From an uncultured Eubacteriales bacterium (GTDB lineage Bacteria > Bacillota_A > Clostridia > Christensenellales > Aristaeellaceae), in contig CADBLV010000187.1 in the NCBI GenBank assembly GCA_902795555.1, positions 1 through 10,763 of the forward strand: a stretch of DNA of 10,763 nucleotides, written 5' to 3'. Below the pieces are notes generated by a model. It saw only the letters and a program-made list of their open reading frames with translations. It ran no database searches and was not told the origin of the DNA. Below are positions 1 through 5,421 of the stretch, piece by piece (within the stretch, counting starts at the first letter, position 1; every line of letters begins with the position of its first letter). The translations under genes were made by a program, and so were the position numbers.

Positions 1-10
1 CAAAGAGTAA
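1..10 (+). other. Possible last codons of an upstream gene
   Basis: Bases 2-10 read AAA GAG TAA, which could be the final codons (Lys-Glu-stop) of a gene entering from the left; its stop would lie 11 bases before the first GTG of the repeat array. In Bacilli and Clostridia ysxC commonly follows lon, so lon is the natural guess, but too little is visible to identify it. In the two later repeat copies the same place reads AAA AAG TAA. Confidence 0.25.
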
Positions 11-137
11 GGGGAAACAGCGTGGAAATGAAAAGCGCGGAGTTCCCAAAAAGTAAGGGGAAACAGCGTGGAAATGAAAAGCGCGGAGTTCCCAAAAAGT
101 AAGGGGAAACAGCGTGGAAATTAAAAGCGCGGAGTTC
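6..137 (+). repeat. 46-bp tandem repeat, 2.9 copies, carrying a ribosome site and start codon
   Basis: Copies begin at 6, 52 and 98, with the third matching through 137. Each holds a TAA, the Shine-Dalgarno-like AAGGGG, a 7-base spacer and a GTG start (GTG at 22, 68 and 114). Copies 1 and 2 are identical; copy 3 differs in this stretch only at base 122 (T instead of G) and then runs into ysxC. Because 46 is not a multiple of 3, the upstream starts are out of frame with ysxC: the GTG at 22 opens 26 codons ending at TAA 100-102, and the GTG at 68 opens 18 codons ending at TAA 122-124. The base before copy 1 differs slightly from the later copies, so copy 1 may be the original junction. Confidence 0.95.
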
Positions 138-722
138 GTTACCTCCATGGCGGCCTACGGTGATTTTCCCGGCCGCGGCCTTGATCAGATTGCCGTCGCG
201 GGAAAAAGCAATGTCGGAAAGAGTACGCTGATCAACAAACTCTGCCGGCGGAATAAACTGGCCCGAACCAGTTCCACCCCCGGCAAAACAAGGCTGATCA
301 ATGTGTTCCTGCTCAACGGAAGCTTCCATCTGATCGATCTCCCCGGATATGGATTTGCGAAGGTGGATAAAAAGGAGAAACTGCGCTGGGGAACCATGAT
401 GCAGGAATACTTTTCCCAGTCGCGGGAGCTGAAGCATGTGCTCTGTCTGGTGGATATCCGTCATGAACCTACCGAGGATGATCGCACCATGAACGCGTTC
501 TTACGGCAGATGGAGATCCCCTTCACGGTGGTGGCTACCAAGGCCGACAAGATCAGCCGCGGCGCCAGAAGTAAATACCTGGCTCCCATCTGCCGGGCTC
601 TGAGCGTTCAGCCCTGGGAGATCATCTGTTTCAGCGGGGAAGATGGCACCGGGCGGGAAGAGCTGCTGGACCGGATTGAAGCTGTGCTTGGAGAGAAAGA
701 AGATTCAGAGGAGAAGACATAA
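114..722 (+). CDS. ysxC: Ribosome biogenesis GTP-binding protein YsxC/EngB
   Basis: This 202-residue protein belongs to the TrmE-Era-EngA-YsxC GTPase family, whose YsxC/EngB members bind the ribosome and are needed for late large-subunit assembly. The visible motifs are G1 GKSNVGKST (residues 30-38), a switch-I region with TSSTPGKT (52-59), G3 DLPGYG (75-80), G4 TKAD (142-145) and a G5-like FSGEDGTG (173-180). The length fits the family. I chose the GTG at 114 because AAGGGG lies 7 bases upstream and the N-terminus, MEIKSAEFVTS, is of the usual type. It lies at the end of a tandem triplication of its own initiation region. The last dozen residues are charged and dispensable-looking. Identification is secure; the effect of the duplicated starts is unknown. 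Confidence 0.96.
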   Translation: MEIKSAEFVTSMAAYGDFPGRGLDQIAVAGKSNVGKSTLINKLCRRNKLARTSSTPGKTRLINVFLLNGSFHLIDLPGYGFAKVDKKEKLRWGTMMQEYFSQSRELKHVLCLVDIRHEPTEDDRTMNAFLRQMEIPFTVVATKADKISRGARSKYLAPICRALSVQPWEIICFSGEDGTGREELLDRIEAVLGEKEDSEEKT

Positions 723-744
723 AAAAACAGGAAACCAGTTTTTT
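722..744 (+). terminator. Weak AU-rich terminator-like hairpin after ysxC
   Basis: An A-run plus C (722-728) can pair with GTTTTTT (738-744), and GG (730-731) with CC (735-736) around an AAA loop, leaving one A-A mismatch. The six T residues form the 3' arm rather than a clean tail, so termination is probably partial. It immediately precedes the next promoter. Confidence 0.4.
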
Positions 745-748
745 CCTA

Positions 749-777
749 TTGCAACGAATCCTATTCGGGAGTATAAT
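749..777 (+). promoter_or_regulatory. Sigma-A-type promoter for the zinc-ribbon/phosphoesterase pair
   Basis: TTGCAA at 749-754 and a perfect TATAAT at 772-777 are separated by 17 bases, the best spacing for the housekeeping sigma factor. Transcription would start near 784, giving a leader of about 35 bases before the ATG at 819. The same hexamers and spacing recur before ftsA. Confidence 0.8.
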
Positions 778-818
778 CACAAGCCGTGGATCGATGACAA
801 TCACAAGGAGGAAGATAT

Positions 819-1244
819 ATGAAACTGGTGAAGTGCCCGCGCTGTGATCTGAATTACATCCGGGAGGACGAAAAGTACTGCAAAATCTGCCTGCGTGAGC
901 TGAAGGGCGAAAAACACGAGGACGAAGTTGAACTTTGCAGCATTTGCAACGAGGAACCGGTGCTGCCGGGGAAGGACGTATGTCTTTTCTGCCTGAAGGA
1001 AATGAGCAAATCCAACAGCAACGACGACAACCAGAACGACGGTATTCCGGAAGGCATTGAGCCGGACAGCATTGGCGACATGGATGATGTCAGCGAGATG
1101 GATGAGATCATTCCGGATGTGGACGGCGACAGCGATATTCCCAGCCAGGAATTCGGAGAGATTGAAAACGAACTGAGCCTGGAGGACGTTCGCGAGGATG
1201 AGGAACGAAACGCGGACGACGAGATGGAGGAAGAAGAAATATAA
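819..1244 (+). CDS. Small double zinc-ribbon protein with acidic tail, function unknown
   Basis: This 141-residue protein has four CxxC pairs in its first 58 residues: Cys6/9 with Cys21/24, and Cys40/43 with Cys55/58. Both units have the same CxxC-11-CxxC spacing and probably each bind one zinc ion. From about residue 61 the protein is low-complexity and very acidic, rich in Asp, Glu, Asn and Ser, ending in a run of Glu. There is no signal peptide or membrane segment, so it is likely cytoplasmic. The ATG has a consensus AAGGAGG (805-811) 7 bases upstream and its own strong promoter. It appears co-transcribed with the phosphoesterase 24 bases downstream. Zinc ribbons of this kind often contact nucleic acid or protein partners, but I recognise no named family. 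Confidence 0.85.
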   Translation: MKLVKCPRCDLNYIREDEKYCKICLRELKGEKHEDEVELCSICNEEPVLPGKDVCLFCLKEMSKSNSNDDNQNDGIPEGIEPDSIGDMDDVSEMDEIIPDVDGDSDIPSQEFGEIENELSLEDVREDEERNADDEMEEEEI

Positions 1245-1268
1245 TCAGTCCACCTTCAGGAGGAGACT

Positions 1269-1973
1269 ATGCGCCTGTTTGCAATTGGTGACCTGCATAT
1301 GAGCGGCGGAGATGACAAGCCGATGAATGTGTTCGGGCCCCAATGGGACAGGCATTTTTTACGCATTCAGGATGCCTGGCGGGAACGGGTTTCCTCGGAG
1401 GACGTTGTGCTGATCCCCGGGGACATCAGCTGGGCCATGCAGCTGAAGGATGCCATTCCGGATCTGGTCGCGATCGGCGAGCTGCCGGGGACAAAGATCC
1501 TGTGCAAAGGAAATCACGACTACTGGTGGGGATCTGTCACACGGGTCCGGGATTCTTTGCCTTCCGGGATGATCGCGCTGCAGCATGACGCGGTCGAACT
1601 GGAGAACTGGGTGATCTGCGGAACCAGGGGATGGATGATTCCGACAGGGGAGGCTCCGCTGGACGCAGAGAATGAAAAGATTTATCTTCGGGAGGTTCAA
1701 CGGTTGAAACTGGCCCTTGAAGCCGCCGAGCGGCTGAGTAGGGAAAAGCCGCTGGTGGTAATGATGCACTTTCCGCCGCTTACGAACAGCGACCGGGACA
1801 GCCTGTTTGTGAAGGAGCTGGAGACACATAAAGCCGCCGCCGTGGTTTACGGGCATCTGCATGGCTGCGGCATCAAGGCAGGCTTCACCGGAAGCCATCA
1901 CGGTATCGCTTACTCCCTGGTTTCCTGCGACAGCATCGGGTTTGCCCCCGTTCCGGTGAAGATATCGGAATAA
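1269..1973 (+). CDS. Calcineurin-like metallophosphoesterase (COG1768-like)
   Basis: The 234-residue product carries the full metal-binding set of the calcineurin-like phosphoesterase fold: GDLH (residues 7-10), GDISW (51-55), GNHD (81-84, within GNHDYWW), a histidine in MMHFPP (H167) and GHLH (195-198). These residues normally hold two divalent metal ions for phosphoester hydrolysis. The GDISWAM and GNHDYWWGS forms resemble the predicted phosphohydrolases of COG1768, whose substrate is not established. No signal peptide or membrane segment is visible. AGGAGGAG at 1258-1265 supports the start. It lies 24 bases after the zinc-ribbon gene and is followed by a strong terminator, so the two form a transcription unit separate from the dcw genes. 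Confidence 0.9.
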   Translation: MRLFAIGDLHMSGGDDKPMNVFGPQWDRHFLRIQDAWRERVSSEDVVLIPGDISWAMQLKDAIPDLVAIGELPGTKILCKGNHDYWWGSVTRVRDSLPSGMIALQHDAVELENWVICGTRGWMIPTGEAPLDAENEKIYLREVQRLKLALEAAERLSREKPLVVMMHFPPLTNSDRDSLFVKELETHKAAAVVYGHLHGCGIKAGFTGSHHGIAYSLVSCDSIGFAPVPVKISE

Positions 1974-2020
1974 AAAAATCTTAATTTTTTGTAACATTAT
2001 CACCGCTTTTCCGAATACTT

Positions 2021-2050
2021 CCGGACTTCGAACAGAAGGCCGGTTTTTTT
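2021..2050 (+). terminator. Rho-independent terminator after the phosphoesterase gene
   Basis: CCGGACTTC (2021-2029) pairs with GAAGGCCGG (2035-2043) around a GAACA loop, with one A-G mismatch, followed by seven T residues (2044-2050). This is a classic intrinsic terminator and separates the upstream unit from the dcw cluster. Confidence 0.8.
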
Positions 2051-2185
2051 GTTCCACAAAATATGGATAAGACCATTTTGCCAACGCCACAATTTCAAAC
2101 CAAATTATTACGAAAAAGTTACAAAATATTGAAAAATAAATGATGAATCCAAGAAGAAATTCTTGACACGTTCAAAAAATGAGGC

Positions 2186-2214
2186 TTGCGAAGAATCACA
2201 TTGTATGCTAAATT
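2186..2214 (+). promoter_or_regulatory. Probable mraZ promoter
   Basis: The best pair I see is TTGCGA (2186-2191), 17 bases, then TAAATT (2209-2214) preceded by an extended -10 TG (2206-2207). A consensus TTGACA also lies at 2163-2168 but has no good -10 at normal spacing; TATGCT at 2204-2209 is another candidate -10. The region from about 1975 to 2215 is AT-rich. A promoter here is likely because a terminator lies upstream and dcw genes downstream, but the exact hexamers are uncertain. Confidence 0.5.
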
Positions 2215-2271
2215 TGTGGGGAAAAAGGGGAATCCATCCCAAAAATGGACACAAAAGTGGGAAAGTGGGGG
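2213..2271 (+). promoter_or_regulatory. MraZ-box-like direct repeats
   Basis: Two perfect tandem AAAGTGGG units lie at 2254-2261 and 2262-2269, and related G-rich units at TGTGGGGA (2215-2222) and AAAAGGGG (2223-2230). MraZ is known to bind repeated motifs at its own promoter: TGGGN repeats in Escherichia coli and AAAGTG[T/G] in mycoplasmas. These units fit the latter type, which suggests autoregulation. The spacing (8 to 9 bases) is tighter than the 10-base period of the E. coli sites. Confidence 0.6.
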
Positions 2272-2805
2272 ATTGGTGTGACGGATGACCAGCTGGGTCA
2301 GGCAACGCAGAACAACACCCCCGCCGGCGCACCTCCGGGCCGCAAAGGTTCAGAACGGTTCATCGGCTCTTATAACCATAGCCTGGATAGCAAAGGGCGT
2401 CTTGTGATTCCGCAGGGGTTCCGGGAAAAGCTTGGCAGTCCCTTCTGTATCGCCCCTTCCTACGATTTTCAGTCCATCGCCCTTTACCCGACTGCCATGT
2501 GGGAAAAGCGCAACGAGGCCTATGAGAAACTGGGCACCCTGAATCCCGCTGTTAACCGTTATCTGGAGCAATTCTACGCGCTGAGTTATGACGGACAGAC
2601 CTTTGACGCCCAGGGGAGAGTGCTGATTCCCATGAATATCCGCAGCCGGATTCTAAAAGACGACCGGGATGTGGAGATCACCGGCGCCAATGATCATGTA
2701 CGGGTGGTTTCCGAAAAGGTCAGCAGCGACAGCTGGACCAGCTTTACAAGCGAGCTGCCTGCCTTGCTGGAAATGATCGCGGGCCTTGAGAAGCAAGGGG
2801 TTTAG
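2245..2805 (+). CDS. mraZ: Transcriptional regulator MraZ
   Basis: MraZ is a ring-forming, AbrB-like DNA-binding regulator at the head of dcw clusters. Two copies of its motif are visible: DSKGRLVIPQGFR (residues 48-60) and DAQGRVLIPMNIR (about 121-133). The recognisable domain begins at FIGSYNH near residue 39, so with this start the protein (186 residues) carries about 38 extra N-terminal residues rich in Gly, Pro and Asn; typical MraZ is near 140 residues. The ATG at 2245 has only a distant AAGGGG (2225-2230, 14 bases). The in-frame GTG at 2278, preceded by GGGGG, is an alternative and would place the MraZ-box-like repeats upstream of the coding region. The 3' end is the first unit of a tandem repeat, and the C-terminus (KQGV) may be a product of that expansion. 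Confidence 0.9.
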   Translation: MDTKVGKWGIGVTDDQLGQATQNNTPAGAPPGRKGSERFIGSYNHSLDSKGRLVIPQGFREKLGSPFCIAPSYDFQSIALYPTAMWEKRNEAYEKLGTLNPAVNRYLEQFYALSYDGQTFDAQGRVLIPMNIRSRILKDDRDVEITGANDHVRVVSEKVSSDSWTSFTSELPALLEMIAGLEKQGV

Positions 2806-2946
2806 AAGCCAGCTTTGCCAGAGAAGATCACGGGCCTGAGAATCAAGGGGTTAGAAGCCAGTTTTGCCGGAGAAGATCACGGGCCTGAGAATCAAGGGGT
2901 TAGAAGCCAGCTTTGCCGGAGAAGATCGCAGGCCTTGAGAAGCAGG
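2761..2946 (+). repeat. 49-51 bp tandem repeat made from the mraZ 3' end
   Basis: Unit A (2761-2811, 51 bp) is the end of mraZ with its TAG stop. Units B (2812-2860) and C (2861-2909) are 49 bp each and differ at two bases. Unit D (2910 to about 2946) is partial. B and C lack two single T bases present in A. Unit D can be read as ALPEKIAGLEKQEE-stop (TAA 2951-2953), nearly the same peptide as A's ALLEMIAGLEKQGV-stop, so D looks like the older gene end displaced downstream by duplication. Confidence 0.93.
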
Positions 2947-2981
2947 AAGAATAAGAGAAGTCCGGAAGGAGTACATGCCAT

Positions 2982-3575
2982 ATGATGGAAATGCCGGTTC
3001 GGGCGCGGCGGAGACTGGAGGATCTCGCCGCTTCCTGGCAGGAAAAAAGAGACTGGTCAGATGATCTGCGGCAGCAGCAGTCCAATCTGCGCAGAAGCCG
3101 CATCACCTGTTCCGCGTCCCTCAGCGATTACCAGAAGAATCAGGATTGGACGGGTAGCATGGGGCTGAGTCCCAGCGGCCGGTTTCAGATTGTTGAGGAA
3201 GCCGGAAAGCACCAGCGCTTCTTTACACGGGAAGGCATTCGCTGGGACGCTGCGTGGGCGATCATCGGCGTGATATGCGCGCTGCTGGCGGTGATCCTTT
3301 TAACGGATCTGGCGGGGATCGGACGGAGCATGCGGAATATTACCAAGCTGGATTCACGGATTGAAATTCTCAGCGACAAGAACGAGGAACTGAACGCCCG
3401 TCTGGCCATGAGCACGGACGACCTGAGCGTATGTACGGAAGCGGTGAAACTGAATCTGATCGGATCCGGCGGGGCCAGGATGGTGCACCTGACGGTACCG
3501 TCTACGGTGACGATGAAACTGACCGCAAACGCCGGGACGGATTCACATCAAAGTAATCCTGCGGCGGGGGACTGA
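2982..3575 (+). CDS. ftsL: FtsL-like cell-division protein
   Basis: The 197-residue product has a cytoplasmic arm of about 87 residues rich in Arg and Gln, one membrane segment (about residues 89-113, AAWAIIGVICALLAV onward) and then a predicted coiled coil (about 116-150, with IEILSDKNEELNARL). This is the topology of FtsL/DivIC, bitopic divisome proteins that pair with DivIB/FtsQ. FtsL sequences are poorly conserved, so the assignment rests on topology and on the position between mraZ and murE. The cytoplasmic arm is longer than in most FtsL proteins. The start is supported by AAGGAG at 2966-2971, ten bases upstream; the ATG at 2985 is also possible. The usual neighbours rsmH before it and a division transpeptidase after it are absent. 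Confidence 0.7.
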   Translation: MMEMPVRARRRLEDLAASWQEKRDWSDDLRQQQSNLRRSRITCSASLSDYQKNQDWTGSMGLSPSGRFQIVEEAGKHQRFFTREGIRWDAAWAIIGVICALLAVILLTDLAGIGRSMRNITKLDSRIEILSDKNEELNARLAMSTDDLSVCTEAVKLNLIGSGGARMVHLTVPSTVTMKLTANAGTDSHQSNPAAGD

Positions 3576-3629
3576 ACACCTCAGGCGCTCCTTCACTTCA
3601 ATCCTTCGGTGGGGGACTGAGAATCTCAG
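3542..3629 (+). repeat. Duplication of the ftsL 3' end including its stop codon
   Basis: The segment 3542-3583 (TTCACATCA, AATCCTGCGG, then GGGGGACTGA) recurs with changes at 3592-3629 (TTCACTTCA, ATCCTTCGG, then GGGGGACTGA). Both copies contain the TGA that ends ftsL (3573-3575). A third weak match, TTCACTTTTCC, starts near 3640. Confidence 0.75.
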
Positions 3630-3640
3630 TCTCCCCCTTT
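3611..3640 (+). terminator. Terminator-like hairpin between ftsL and murE
   Basis: GGGGG-ACTGA (3611-3620) pairs with TCAGT (3626-3630) and CCCCC (3633-3637) around GAATC, leaving CT bulged on the 3' side; TTT follows at 3638-3640 and more T residues soon after. The stem is strong but the T-run is short and broken, so it may act as an attenuator, partial terminator or RNA-stability element. It is formed by the second copy of the ftsL-end duplication. Confidence 0.5.
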
Positions 3641-3648
3641 CACTTTTC

Positions 3649-3864
3649 CACAGCCGGATGACATGACGCACATGACTCGTTTCCATAGCAGGAAAGCATG
3701 CTGCGCATGATTTGTTCCCACAGCCGGATGGCATGCAGCATATGAATCGTTTTCATAGCAGGAGCGCGTGCCGCGCATGACTCATTCCCACAGCAGGAGA
3801 GGTCAGGAGGAGCCATGAGAAGGCAGGAGAACGTCAGGAGGAAATACTGCGTATGACTCGTTTC
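3649..3864 (+). repeat. 35-bp tandem satellite with a 70-bp higher-order period
   Basis: Four units of exactly 35 bp occupy 3649-3683, 3684-3718, 3719-3753 and 3754-3788. Odd units begin CACAGCCGGATG and even ones CATAGCAGGA; all carry an RTG-rich core and end near CGTTTC/GTTCC. Units 1 and 3 match at about 29 of 35 bases and units 2 and 4 at about 28. A fifth unit starts at 3789 and finishes at 3864 (TATGACTCGTTTC) but is split by about 41 extra bases. That insert contains its own 30-31 bp duplication (GTCAGGAGGA at 3802-3811 and 3833-3842). This array fills most of the 369-base gap between ftsL and murE. Confidence 0.9.
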
Positions 3865-3905
3865 AAAAACACACTATAGCCAAAGCGCCGAATTTGTGAT
3901 AAGCT

Positions 3906-3937
3906 AAAGGATGGTCGGGATTCAAAGCAAAGGATGG
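3906..3937 (+). repeat. Duplicated Shine-Dalgarno region of murE
   Basis: AAAGGATGG occurs at 3906-3914 and again at 3929-3937, a 23-bp period. Only the second is at working distance (AAAGGA ends ten bases before the ATG at 3945). Confidence 0.7.
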
Positions 3938-3944
3938 ACATCGC

Positions 3945-5417
3945 ATGAAACTGAGAGAATTGCTGACTGAAGTGCCGTATGTGGCTCAGACCCGCGGTGA
4001 CATGGAGACGGAAATCAAGGAGCTGGTTTCCTCCAGCCACGACAAGACGGAGGGAGGACTGTTCTTCTGTATCGTCGGCGCCCGGTTTGACGCGCACGAT
4101 TTCGCGCTGGAAGCGGTGGGAAACGGGTGCGTTGCGCTTATTGTGGAACGGTTCGTGGAGCTGGATGTGCCCCAGGTGATGGTAACCAACGGCCGGGCGG
4201 CGATGGCCCGGATTGCTGCCGCTTTCTACGGCTTTCCTTCCCGCGGCATGCGGATGATCGGCATTACGGGAACCAAGGGAAAAACAACGACCACCTATCT
4301 GCTTCAGAGCATCTGCGAAAAGGCCGGGTTCAAGTGCGGAATTATCGGATCCACCGGCACTGTGGTGGCCAATCAGCATCTGGACAGCAAGCTGACCACG
4401 CCGGATCCGATCGATCTTCAGAAGATGCTGCGGGTGATGGCCGACGAGGGTGTCCAGGTCGTCTGTATGGAGGTTTCTGCTCACGCGATTGATATGAACC
4501 GGCTGGACGGCATGACCTTCGAGGTGGGTTGCTATACCAATCTGAGCCAGGATCATCTGGACTATTTCTATACGATGGAGCGCTATTTCGAAACCAAGAA
4601 ACAGTTTTTCCTCAGCGGGATGGTGAAAAACGCCGCCATCAACGCGGACGATGAAACCGCGGAGAAGCTGCAGGAAGGGCTGGAGCTGCCCCGGATTACC
4701 TACGGAATCTGTGTGAACGCGGATGTCTTCGCCCGGGATATCGAAATCACAGAGGAAGGCGTTCATTTCAACGTCCAGCTGCACGGCATGAGCGAAATCG
4801 GAATCCGGATGCATATGACGGGAATGTTTAACGTCTATAACGCGCTGGCGGCCACCAGCTGCGCCATGATCATGGGCATTTCTCCCGAACAGATCCGGGA
4901 CGGTCTGGAAGCGGTGACACGGGTTCCCGGCCGGATTGAGGTGCTCCAGACGGGGACGCCCTACAAGGTGATTCTGGATTACAGCCATTCCCCGGACGCG
5001 CTGGAAAACATTCTGAAAACCGTTCGTCAGTTTACCCGGAAGCGGGTGATCGCGCTCTTCGGCTGCGGCGGAGACAGGGACAAAGGCAAGCGGCCCATGA
5101 TGGGCGAAATCGGCGGGCGTCTGGCGGATTACTGTATCCTGACCTCGGACAATCCACGGACGGAAAATCCCATGGTGATTCTGGCGGCCATCGAGAAGGG
5201 GATCAAACCGACGGGCGGCCGGTATGAGGTGACTGAAAACCGCAGGGAAGCGATCGAACGGGCCCTTCGCATGGCGGAAGACGGCGACGTGGTTGTCCTG
5301 GCGGGAAAAGGCCATGAAACCTATCAGGAAATCATGGGCATCAAGCGTCCCTTTGATGAAAAAGCCATCGTCAGCGAAATCCTGCTGAAGATGAAAACAG
5401 AGGATGAGGTGAAATAA
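3945..5417 (+). CDS. murE: UDP-N-acetylmuramoyl-tripeptide synthetase MurE (probable mDAP-adding)
   Basis: MurE adds the third stem-peptide residue to UDP-MurNAc-L-Ala-D-Glu in the cytoplasm, using ATP. The 490 residues show the Mur-ligase P-loop GITGTKGKTTT (106-116), the substrate region STGTV and LTTPDP (about 136-154), MEVSAHAI (175-182), TNLSQDHLDYF (198-208), a probable carbamylated lysine in ETKKQFF (K218), the hinge motif HMTGMFNVYNALAA (290-303), a GGDRDKGKRP motif (375-383) and AGKGHE (453-458). DNPRTENP (402-409) is the signature of enzymes that add meso-diaminopimelate rather than L-lysine. The start has AAAGGA ten bases upstream. Only four bases separate it from mraY, so the usual murF is missing between them. 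Confidence 0.96.
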   Translation: MKLRELLTEVPYVAQTRGDMETEIKELVSSSHDKTEGGLFFCIVGARFDAHDFALEAVGNGCVALIVERFVELDVPQVMVTNGRAAMARIAAAFYGFPSRGMRMIGITGTKGKTTTTYLLQSICEKAGFKCGIIGSTGTVVANQHLDSKLTTPDPIDLQKMLRVMADEGVQVVCMEVSAHAIDMNRLDGMTFEVGCYTNLSQDHLDYFYTMERYFETKKQFFLSGMVKNAAINADDETAEKLQEGLELPRITYGICVNADVFARDIEITEEGVHFNVQLHGMSEIGIRMHMTGMFNVYNALAATSCAMIMGISPEQIRDGLEAVTRVPGRIEVLQTGTPYKVILDYSHSPDALENILKTVRQFTRKRVIALFGCGGDRDKGKRPMMGEIGGRLADYCILTSDNPRTENPMVILAAIEKGIKPTGGRYEVTENRREAIERALRMAEDGDVVVLAGKGHETYQEIMGIKRPFDEKAIVSEILLKMKTEDEVK

Positions 5418-5421
5418 CGCC

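Noticed and set aside
2048..2058. DnaA-box-like TGTTCCACA
   Set aside because: It matches the consensus only partly, stands alone, and no other sign of an origin is present.
2163..2168. TTGACA as the mraZ -35 box
   Set aside because: The hexamer is perfect but there is no acceptable -10 at 16-18 bases; the pair at 2186 and 2209 fits spacing better, so I kept TTGACA only as a possibility.
2812..2953. Repeat units B-D as a separate small gene
   Set aside because: B and C are frame-shifted relative to A and D, there is no start with a ribosome site, and the readable peptide is explained as duplicated mraZ end.
3649..3864. Possible CRISPR array
   Set aside because: The units are contiguous 35-bp tandem copies with no unique spacers, the copies are diverged throughout, and no cas gene is present in the window.
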